A stretch of 64,000 nt of DNA from Glandiceps talaboti (Eukaryota; Hemichordata; Enteropneusta; Spengelidae). Position 1 is the stretch's first letter. Each line of letters begins with the position of its first letter. The position numbers were made by a program, and so were the translations under genes. The notes under the pieces were generated by a model, which did not search any database, was not told where the DNA came from, and worked only from the letters and a program-made list of their open reading frames with translations. The DNA is taken from contig NC_135553.1 of the NCBI RefSeq assembly GCF_964340395.1, positions 23,431,949 to 23,495,948 of the forward strand, in the 5' to 3' direction. This document shows, one piece after another, positions 13,136 through 22,700 of the stretch.

Positions 13136-14244
13136 CATTGCAGTAGATGTTGAGAACGTTACCAATGGTAACAAGTCTTCACAAAGAAATGATGTGTAAA
13201 GAATGTGAGGATCATGGGGTCTTTCTATTGCCAGAATACAAGGGATTAATTGTCTCTCTGATATGGCATGCTACAATATTGACATATTTGGGTAGTTTTC
13301 TGTCTCACTGAAATTGATACCGTCTGACATCAAAACTGCATGCTTGCAATGAATCCCCTGTAGTTGGCCAAAGAAAATGTTGTGGCAAGTATATTTAGGT
13401 GCAGCCAATGGGCAGAGTTGTGGTTTTCATTAACTAAGTTGTTTCAGACCAAAAATGATGTTTTTAATAGAACTCCACCCCCCCCCCAAAACAAAAAATA
13501 AAAAATTGTGGGTGTTTAGCTGTTCTTATGTGCCCTCCCCCTGATGAAAGATATATACCACTACTTACCCACTCCCACCACTGAAATGTTTGTACTCTCC
13601 ACTACACCAACAATTCATTTTGATGTACACAATGTTTTCCCCTCCCACTGTATCAAAATCATGACTTCCCTGCCTTTATTCTTCCTTGTTTGCTCCTCTC
13701 GAGCTCTCCTGCTACTGATTGACAAAATTGCCCACCCACTGAAAAATTACGCAAGAACAAATTTGTTGACTGCACCTGTATATTACCATTTGTGACTGCA
13801 TTCATGCTATCACTCACCAATGTACTTTCTCACAGCTCAATCCATGTAAAAATTCATTTTTAATATTTGATATTTATTATTTTATTTATATTGTATGGAT
13901 TTGTACATGTAAAAATACTGTGAAGAGAATAATATATTGTATAAAATAAATTATATTTATTAATATATTACAAATTAATTTTGTGTTCCCACTAAATAAA
14001 GTGACAGGAAAATATTTACAAATGTGAAATAAGATTGTTGTGGAACAGGCTTTATATGAGATTATTATTGCTAAGAATAAGTGTCATTTACTTTGTAATA
14101 CTGTCAGCAATATTTTCACTACCAATAGGTACAGGAAGACCAATACATTTTGGTACATGGTAACATTAAAATAAATAAACTGTGTACATGTATACATACT
14201 GTGTATTTCTTTTATACTAGCTTAGTTACTCTACTTTACATTTA
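13136..14244. other. 3' flank of the transposase gene
   Basis: I see no further gene here. The stretch starts with the transposase 3' untranslated region. It includes one copy of a direct repeat of about 46 bases (13258-13303, also at 16554-16600), a poly-C/poly-A tract at about 13480 and an AT-rich segment at 13860-13980 with AATAAA-like signals. Confidence 0.45.
13258..13303. repeat. 46-bp direct repeat, copy 1
   Basis: The sequence from TCTGATATGGCATGCTACAA to GGGTAGTTTTCTGT recurs essentially unchanged at 16554-16600. It lies in the 3' flank of the transposase gene. Confidence 0.85.
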
Positions 14245-14691
14245 GGCCAGAAAAAATAACAAAGCTGTTCAACGAGCAACCTAGCCCATCCCATTGGGTA
14301 GGTACCAGGTAGGTCGATTAAAAAAAAGACAATCTTGGACAAAGAAGTTAAAACAAGCCATACATAATGATGACAAAACATTTCAAGTTGAGTTTGTATA
14401 GAACTTATATACAGTTATTTCACTCTTGCATGCATCATCAGAGCCAAGTAAACCACTATATAACAAAGATTACACATAATTTGGAATTGACTCAAATGCA
14501 TATTATTGTCACATGTATCATTCAGAAAATATAAAGAAATCCCCTTAATTTTGAAAATAAAGTGTGCATTTTACTGACATGTGAAGCCCGTATTATATTG
14601 CCCATCACTAATGAAAAAAAAAATGAAAAATTGAAATGCCAAAAATATGGGAAGGTTGCGCCTGTTGAACAGCTTTTAAGTTTTTCTGGCC
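14245..14691. repeat. GGCCAGAAA-ended MITE, intact copy
   Basis: A 447-bp element. The left end is GGCCAGAAAAAATAACAAAG followed by CTGTTCAACG; the right end, reverse-complemented, is GGCCAGAAAAACTTAAAAG followed by CTGTTCAACA. The terminal inverted repeats are about 36 bp. It lies just downstream of the stop codon of the YqaJ gene. Another copy, with an insertion, is at 7362-8298. Confidence 0.8.
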
Positions 14692-14725
14692 ATAGATCAG
14701 TGTAGACACCTTACAATATCCAGGT

Positions 14726-17588
14726 CTACTTATATATATACCTAACATCGTGAGGATACAACTTGACATGCCTTTGCACACGTCCAGTGAATAGTTCTGG
14801 GACAATACCTTCCAGGAAAAATGTCTCAGACTTTTTACATAATGTATCATACAAGCCTTGGTTAAATTCAATTCTCTCCACATATACATAATACCCTTGT
14901 TCACCACATTCAGGGTCTAGAATTATAAATACACAGAAGTCACACCACAACCTGTTCATTATTCCCATCTGACCTAACATTTGATAATAGTAATGATGCT
15001 TTTTGTTAAACTTTGGATTTTCATTTTCATCAAGAAACAGATAAAACTGACTGTTCTTGGTTCTTATGAGTTCCTTTACTGACAATCCATTATTTTCAGG
15101 GCATTTGATTTCAACTAAACCTTTAGTGATATCAACACTGGGATCATCTACATCGCCATCAATGCTACAACCTTGATGAGGTCTAACAATGTCAATCACA
15201 AACCCTTTTTGACAAACTTTCAACCCAACATGGCCATTCCTATTCATGTATTTTACATATGCATCCCTAGCTGTGTCTTCAAGACCTAAACCTCGCCTGC
15301 ACTGTGCTGGCATTGGTTTCCTATCATATTGCATTATTTCCCTTACAAGGCAGTCTGGTGGTGTTAAATACTGTCGCTTATATATTTTACCAAAGTGTGA
15401 TGAAGAAATCCTACCAACCCGATAAGCATACCAATGTTTATTTTGTGACTGTCCCCTTGTATTTTTTTCTACTTTATCAATATCAGCTGCTGTGATTCCC
15501 ATACTATTTTTAAATGTAACAAATTTATATTTCATATCATCACTATGGAGATTACACTCATCACTGATATTTTCATCTCTTTCACATGACAACAATATTG
15601 TACTTGTACTTTTATTTTGGCTGGTATCTGTGAGAGCATGGGTCTGATTTGTTGGTTGATCCATGTCTATAATGTCATTTGTATCTTCAATTGTTATCTC
15701 TGCCCCCAAAGTGTCATCAAATGTAAGATCAACAATGAAATTGTCTTGAGATGTCTGTATCTGATTAACTTGAGACAAAATTGTACACATTTCCTGAGTG
15801 ACAGATTGTGGCCTATATCTGTGTAAAGCAAGGCTATTGCAGGCTGGCACTTTGACATCATTGTTTAGGAGTCTGTTCCTCAGATGTAATAGTTTATAGT
15901 AGTCCACCTTCTGCTGGCATGGAGACCTCCCATCATGACCACTAGCTTCTCCTCCCCAGTCTCTTTTCTCTTTACCATGCTCTGGTTTATAAATTGGTAT
16001 CTCTGACATGGGTTTAGGAGTAACTCTGGAATCTATCATGTGAAACAAAAAGTTACTGTTAGTGTTAGTGTTAGCAGACTGAATCATAATGGATATCTAT
16101 AATTGTTATCAGGGTCTCTGCATTATTGGTTTCTTCTCATCAGATGTACAACCATTACAGATTAGAAGTTATATTTTATCTTTTTAAATTGCTGTAAGTT
16201 TCTGCATTTACTATTTCTTGCGAGACTTTACAAATTTCGATTTCATTCATTTTGTCTCGAATATGTAAAAAAAATGTTTAGGGTCAGTGTGAAAAACTAG
16301 GTGGGGTCAAGTAACCGGAACTAAACAATTACTTTTCTTAGGCCTAATAAAATTCACTCTAAATGAAAAATAATATGTTACCCTAAAATAAAAAACTAAT
16401 TCCCAAGGAATAGAACTGGCGTGGATAAAAATATCAACACTCATTCCCAAGAAATAAATTGGTATTGATGACAATATTAAACAAACATTAAAAATTTATT
16501 GAGTCAGAAAATATGAAATATATTAATAAATTGTTATTATTTTAAAAAAATTGTCTGATATGGCATGCTACAATATTGACATATTTGGGTAGTTTTCTGT
16601 TTTAAAACTAACCTCTTTTGGCAATCCACTTGCAAAGAACCTCTGTACAAGCAGGTCCCTCTACCAAATTTCGATAACCTTGTGCTACAAAATCTTCAAG
16701 GGCAAACAGTACTGCTGCAAAGTGACTGCAAGCTTCACCTAGACTGCAAAGCCAAAAGAATTTGAAAAAAAAATAAAATCAGTTTCAAACACTTTCATAT
16801 AAAAAAAATTCACATGTTTGTATATGCCCATGTAGAGTCTAGCGCCAATGAAATAGTATATTGTTATCATGTATAATAGAAAACTAACATTGATTTACAT
16901 GCATGTAAACTCTTGATGTTCCTTGCAAAAAGGTTGAAAAAACAAACATTTGCAACATATTAACACTTGTTATTATATAAATATAAATCCTTTAATACAA
17001 ATTCCTGAGTCTTTTCATACTCTGAGAGAAAATCCCCTGAGAAAATATTCAACACAAATGTAAGGAAAGGACTTCCCCCACTTCCTACAACCGTAACTGT
17101 GGGTGATGCATGTACTTCCTAATATGCTACAACATTTTGACTTTGAAAATTACTTACCCAGCAACACATTGACATGAACCACCGACCGGTTCCCCTGCTT
17201 TGGTTAAAACGACGTACGTTTTGTATGCTACACCACTTCTTTGCGAGGCATTAACACTTGTTTTGACTATACAGAAAGTTTGACTATATTTGACATTGAT
17301 TTCAATACTGTGTACGTGACCGGCATCCCACAATTTATACGCCTTCAATGCCTTGTAAGCACGCATAGCCTCCCTGTCAAATGTTCTGTCATTCGATGAG
17401 ATGAGATAGAACTTGACGTTCTCCAACGTCATTTTTGGAATTCTTCTGATATCTGTAGTCCAACCTGTCCGTATGTGGTCGAACTTTGTAAGACTACGGT
17501 ATTCTTTGACAACAGCTTCGCTCAGTCTGGCAATCCCATGTAAACACTCTCTCTTGATGATAGGGTTTTCAAAATCTGTGCCTTCCAA
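14726..17588 (-). CDS. SWIM zinc finger + YqaJ-type nuclease of the transposon
   Basis: Exons on the minus strand: 17588-17158, 16743-16613 and 16032-14726, with GT-AG introns and matching phases. The SWIM zinc finger spans the first junction: SCQC at the end of the first exon, ACSHF at the start of the second (CxC...CxH). The third exon, about 435 residues, has the YqaJ/lambda-exonuclease fold of the PD-(D/E)xK superfamily: RVGRISSSHFGKI, GLGLEDTARDAY (acidic residue), SIDGDVDDPS, LVEIKCPE (ExK) and YYYQMLGQMG. The first listed exon has no ATG: an in-frame TAA precedes TTG at 17588. The true first exon is therefore upstream or lost, and an acceptor at about 17577 is possible. Frames are otherwise open, unlike the transposase. 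It probably acts on DNA ends in the nucleus; its role in transposition is inferred. Confidence 0.8.
16110..16349. repeat. MITE family 1, copy c
   Basis: Shares TATTGGTTTCTTCTCATCAG, TTTAGGGTCAG, CTAGGTGGGGTCAAGTAACC and the TTAGGCCTAATA terminus with the other copies; the left arm is missing. It lies in the last intron of the YqaJ gene. Confidence 0.75.
16554..16600. repeat. 46-bp direct repeat, copy 2
   Basis: Near-identical to 13258-13303. It lies just downstream of the SWIM exon's splice donor (16612-16611) in the YqaJ gene. Confidence 0.85.
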
Positions 17589-17698
17589 TTAAATCATATT
17601 TCGTCCCCGAAAAATCAATACGCCGTATTCCGGTTATCGAAAAAGCCCCGAAAAGATAAAAGATATGATTGTTTGACCACTAGGGGCGCTGTTTTAGA

Positions 17699-17708
17699 AC
17701 CGGAAGTG
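17699..17708 (+). promoter_or_regulatory. ETS-like site upstream of the YqaJ gene
   Basis: ACCGGAAGTG matches the ETS/GABP consensus. It lies about 110 bases upstream of the first recognised YqaJ exon. Function is inferred from sequence only; a 10-base match could be chance. Confidence 0.3.
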
Positions 17709-18112
17709 AGGGCCAGAATTGTAGAGCATAGTTGCAAAGCATAGACTCTATAGGCATCGTAACCACTGACTAAAGATTGTCTGTCATTCCCGTAACTTTA
17801 CGCTATAATATTGCATTATCGCCCATCAAATAACGAAATAGCAAATTAACCTCTCGTTCTCCTAATATTTCGCGTAAGTTTGGCTCTGCAATTCGAACGT
17901 GAGGAAAACCCAAAAGTAGCAACATTTTGAAACGGGTAGTACACTGACATCTCACTCACGTTTTCAGTGTGACCTCGTCCATTTGCGTTACCGTTGGAGA
18001 AATTGTAGTGATTGCTTCCAGTCAAACATCGGAACGGAAAAAGGTACAAAAACAGGGGAAAGAACCTTCAAAATCACAATATACGCTACAGTTATTGCAG
18101 CTTGTATAAAAC

Positions 18113-18335
18113 CAATCTGATTAAAATCCGATGTAGTTGTCGGCTAATCGTTCATTGCTATTTTACTTTCGTTATTGTGCCTGAATTGACCTGCGTGGTA
18201 CATGTTTGATCGCCTCCTCTACCGATCAGGACAAAAACGTAAACATGTACAACGAAGGTCAATTCAGGCAAAATAATGAAGGTAAAATAGCAATGAACGA
18301 TTAGCCGACATCTACATCGGATTTTAATCAGATCG
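18113..18335. repeat. Foldback (long-TIR) element, copy 1
   Basis: A 223-bp near-palindrome. The arm begins CAATCTGATTAAAATCCGAT and returns as ATCGGATTTTAATCAGATCG. Flanks are GTATAAAAC on the left and GTATAAGAC on the right, a 9-bp target duplication with one mismatch. The centre contains GATCGCCTCCTCTACCGATC. The 9-bp duplication and long inverted arms suggest a non-autonomous Mutator-like element. Confidence 0.85.
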
Positions 18336-18735
18336 GTATAAGACATGGTATGATGAGTGAACCACGTAAACGTTACATGGAAGGCCGATTCATTGAAGGG
18401 GTGGGCGGTGTGGTACATCAATCACAATAACAATATTTATGATTCGTTGCCGACTTCAATGGGGTTTTTTATACACTGATGGTCCTGAATGAAAAATAGC
18501 AAGCTAACCAAAGTGTGATAGTAAAGTTGAGTATATCAATACACATATGTTTATGCCAACTTATAACCAGTACATGAAATGTTTTTTTCCGGACAAAGTT
18601 TATGATTTCACCCGTGGTGCTACACCACTGTTCTAATAAACAAGAAAGGTAAGTATGCGGCGACATCAGTTACAATATAAACATGTGGCTTGGTATTTGT
18701 CGACCGAACTCTCAATATTGCAATGACTGTAGCTG

Positions 18736-19555
18736 GAAGCTGTTCAATCTGATTAAAATCCGATGTAGATGTCGGCTAATCGTTCATTGCTATTTTACCT
18801 TCGTTATTTTGCCTGATATTATTTTTCTTGGTACATGTTTACATTTTTTAGCCTGATCGTAGAGGAGGCGATCAGGCAGGCTAAAAAATGTAAACATGTA
18901 CCAAGAAGGTCAGGCAAAATAACGAAGGTAAAATAGCAATGAACGATCAGCCAACATCTACATCGGATTTTAATCAGATTGGAAGCTGTTGTCAGATTTG
19001 TAATTTTCTAATCGTTCTTTTGTCCAGCAACAGACACCAGTAAGGTAAAGAAATATGTTTATCATGTCTACATCAGGTATATTTCGAAGGTCCTCCGTCC
19101 AACTTTCAATGTTTCCGCTGTCGATTAGTTCTATCTTTTGATGCTTGACATCCACTATTCGTCTCCTCTTCCGTTCTCTCAGAAAATTATCATTTTCTAG
19201 TGTTTCAAGACCAAGGTTGACAGCATTTCTGGCGATATCTAGTAGATTTAGAAGTAGTAATTTTCCACTCTTTTATGAATGCACGGAGTTCTTTTACGCC
19301 CATTTTGTTGACAGCTTCATACATCGCCATACTATTAGATGCCATGACGAAAATTCTGGCCCTCACTTTGTCAGATATGGTGCGCCCTCTCGCGATACTT
19401 TCCTGCGAAACAACCGGAAGTTCGATAACCGGAATACGCCGTATTTCTTTCACTTTACATAAATCACGAAGTGCTTTCAACTTCAATACTTTTAAATCTT
19501 TGAAGGTGGAAGGAAGTTTCAACTTTGCCGCAGACGACATTTCAATGCCCGCCAT
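18736..19555 (-). pseudogene. 5' part of a second SWIM/YqaJ-type gene, broken
   Basis: The minus-strand frame starts at ATG 19555 (MAGIEMSSAAKLKL) and runs to about 19230, where the frame shifts. It then continues as DIARNAVNLGLETLEND, WTEDLRNIPDVDMINIF and ERLENYKSDNSFQ. WTEDLRNIP...YKS corresponds to WTTDIRRIP...YKA in the intact YqaJ gene at 17588-17158, so this is a separate, diverged homologue and not its 5' exon. At 18981 the frame meets a foldback insertion, and beyond it TGA follows within a few codons. No SWIM or nuclease part is visible downstream. It is head to head with the oxidoreductase gene, whose first ATG is 230 bp away. A functional short protein cannot be excluded. Confidence 0.6.
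18745..18981. repeat. Foldback (long-TIR) element, copy 2
   Basis: A 237-bp near-perfect palindrome of the same family as 18113-18335. It is flanked by an exact 9-bp target duplication, GAAGCTGTT (18736-18744 and 18982-18990). It is inserted in the remnant YqaJ-type reading frame just after codons for YKSDNSF. Confidence 0.92.
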
Positions 19556-19641
19556 TGTAACAACTTGTATTGTTTACATTCCGTCGCCTATGACGTTCAC
19601 GATCGATATGGGATCCCCCTGACCTCCGCGCAACCCTAGTT

Positions 19642-19658
19642 CGCAATGCATTGTGGGA
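19642..19658 (-). promoter_or_regulatory. ZNF143/THAP11-like (SBS) motif in a divergent promoter
   Basis: On the minus strand TCCCACAATGCATTGCG differs by one base from the TCCCAGAATGCATTGCG form of the ZNF143/THAP11 binding site. It lies 128 bases upstream of the oxidoreductase ATG and 87 bases upstream of the divergent YqaJ-remnant ATG. Such motifs are common at bidirectional animal promoters. The assignment is inference. Confidence 0.4.
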
Positions 19659-19785
19659 GAACTTATGGCCTCGATGTTCGCCAGGCCAGATCGTGATCGA
19701 AATAGTTCTCTCGTAAGCCTCCTCTCGCAAATTGACAAGACTGTCAAAAAATACTGGCGACCCTGCAAATGATAACAGTGAGGCA

Positions 19786-22700
19786 ATGATGTCGACTATG
19801 AGCGAAGAGGAACAGTCCTCGGATGAACTTGTATTTTACGTTAATGGAAGGAAGGTGAGAATATCTAAGTATAACCATAGACCGTCCACCAACGTCTATG
19901 GTAATAGATGGTATAACGTAGACACACTTTCAATGCAATATACTATTTTAGTATTATCATACGTTCAGCCATATTTGGCAGCTTTGAAAATATATAGAGC
20001 GAACTTCAGACTCGGGGGCGGTAATACTTGAGGCCCGCCATCTCTGGTATGGACGTGCGGCCAATACTGCCAACCCACAATCCATTTTGACCTATTTTGA
20101 TCGAAAACCAATACTCCATTTTAGACCATTACAGGTTTTTAGCAGATCAAATTGTAGACCAAAATACATTAGTTTGTAGTAATGTGGATCATATCGCAAA
20201 ATGTAGTTTGGACTCTTGTACTTTTCCCCCATTTTCGGGGATATTATCTGTAAAATGGCATAGTTATGATTTGGTAAACCATTTTAGACCAAACAAAATC
20301 GAAAATAACGTTCTATTAAGACTAGAGTGGACTCCATTTAAAATCAAAAGAACAGCATATGTATGTATAGTCTCAGACCACTGTTTGCTATATTTGTCTT
20401 AGGTATAGTCGAATAGGGGGAGTAGTGCCACCCACCCCCACCCCCAGGGGCAAAGACAAAGGCATTATGTAATTTGAAATATAACAGTATAACTATGATC
20501 TGTGAAACTATTAGTGAAGTGGACCGTTGGATATCTCTTGCTACAGTCAGAAAGTGTTTGTATTTGGTATGTGTATGTATTTGTGGTGTGTGTGTGTGTG
20601 TGGGGGGGGGGTGCGTGCGTGTGTGTTCGTGTGCGTGCGTGGCTGCGTGCGTCCGATTGCTTACTGAAGCGTTAACATCAAACGGGTATATACTGGTAGA
20701 TAGTACTCGACAGGTACCTAAAGGGTGATATGTCCAAAACTTAATTAATTTATACCTTTTAATCTATTGTCGTCGCCGTCGCTTTTTTCGAGATATATGA
20801 CGAGCTGTTTTTCTTTATTATTCACTTAATTGATTTGTTTTATTGGCTAATTGGTTTATTCATCTGTGTGTACATTATCTTGAAAAATAACGATCAACTT
20901 CAGAACAACACCCATTCACAAAACTGCGTATGATTGTTTTCCTTTCCTTTCTTTTCGTTTTATTTTATTGTTTTCTTGATGTCTTTGCGCAACCGTACCA
21001 TCTCTTTGCGAAGCTTTTTGTTTTGATATATACGTTTGTTTGTTTGTTTGTTGTTTGTTTGTTTGTTTGTTTGTTTGTTTGTTTGTTTGTTTGTCTCTGT
21101 GTGTGTGTGTGTGTGTGTCTGTATCTCTCTCTCTCTCCGTCCCCCCTTCAGTCCGTTTGTTTATTTGTTTGTTTACACACCTAAACCTGTCTTGTTATAT
21201 TTGTTTTTAACACAGGTAATTGATAAGAATATCGACCCTGAAACCACGCTGTTGTCCTATCTTCGAAATAAGTGTATCCTTTGACTGTAAGGTGAAAGGT
21301 TAGGTTGACTATATCGTCATTAGCAGGTCAACTACGTCATTTAGTGGTATCTTTATTTCCACTATTTTCGAGGTATAATCCTAAACTGACCACTTTGGCT
21401 TTATACAATGAAATTTTAAAATGGTATTTTGCAGTGGATTTCATTGCTGATCATTAGAGAACAAGCAAATTTACGGTGGGGGGGGGGGAAGAGAAAATGG
21501 GGGTACGTAAATTCTGTTCGTTCCACAGCTGTGAAAATGAGAATGGACGATTTGGATTATGAAGTGACTAAACATGCATCAGTGACAATAAAATACATAA
21601 TGTATGATATAAATGAGAACATAATCTCGTTCTACATAACAAATAAAAAAATGCAGAGAACTGATGTTGTATTCGAAAATAAATCTGCTGACTTGGAAAC
21701 TATTTCAGATAGTCAATATGAAAATCAATGTTGACTTGTTCTGTTTCACATATATGCATAATCTGTCATTGTTAGACACTACATCTATGATAATATAGTT
21801 AGATCCTTAACATAAATTCAGTACATTTGACAGGTAGTAAACTTGGCTGTGGTGAAGGAGGATGTGGAGCATGTACTGTGATGTTATCAAGATATGACCA
21901 CCAAGACAAGAAGATATTGTATCCTTATTAAGAGTCTCGACAATCAGCTTTATCGCTGAAATTGATTGTTCCTGGAATATAAAACATTAAATACTGTATG
22001 ATTTTTTTTTCAATCTCCATGGTGATAAAATGAAGACGACTCAATTCAAAATATCTCAAATTGTCCAAATTGATGATCTGTCGTCTGCTGCAAAGACATT
22101 TATATTTGTATTCTGGATATGTAAAATATACTGTCTATAATCATGACACAAATAAGCTTTATTATAAACCAAGCCATTACGTATGTTTAGAGGTGTCAGC
22201 TGCTGAGGTTACTGGGTAGTATGACCCAGACATTAGTACGTGTTATAGTTTAATTTACCCTCAGACAAAACACAATGTGTTTCCAACAAAAGAAGTGTGA
22301 TCTAGAGTATCTGTCCACGTAATTCAAATCGTCTTTTAACATGTTGTTCTGACAAACTCAATGGACTGCCAAACCCATACTTTGAGCAAGCTTAAGCTGA
22401 AATGTCGAGTTTTATTAATTAGATGACTGCAAAGGCCAAACTCATTTTGAGTCGTCACGTGACGTTCATGATATATGTTGGTTAAAGAGAAACGTTAAAG
22501 GGGACCGCCACTCCAGTCAATATATCCATTTTCATTAAACTTTAGATCCTAGAGAGTCATTTTATGATTTCATATCACATAAATTTGCGTGATTGCCAAG
22601 AAGCACAAAATTGAAACTCTTTTTCATCTCTGTTGTTCTCATACTGGTCCACTCATGGAACTTAACAGACATACATATTAGATGCACACTAAATATTTAT

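Larger units (their letters stand above)
9675..17588. mobile_element. ISL2EU/IS4EU-type DNA transposon, two convergent genes
   Basis: A plus-strand THAP+DDE transposase gene (9675-13135) faces a minus-strand SWIM+YqaJ nuclease gene (17588-14726). Pairing such a transposase with a YqaJ-like nuclease is, as I recall, typical of the eukaryotic ISL2EU/IS4EU group. The coordinates are those of the genes; the true termini are unknown and must lie outside. A 447-bp MITE (14245-14691) sits between the two 3' ends, and a family 1 MITE (16110-16349) sits in an intron of the nuclease gene, so the element is not a fresh insertion. Confidence 0.65.

Noticed and set aside
17154-19555. Joining 19555-18982 to 17588-14726 as one long nuclease gene
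   Set aside because: Both parts contain the same homologous segment (WT-D-R-IP...YK), so they are two gene copies, not successive exons.
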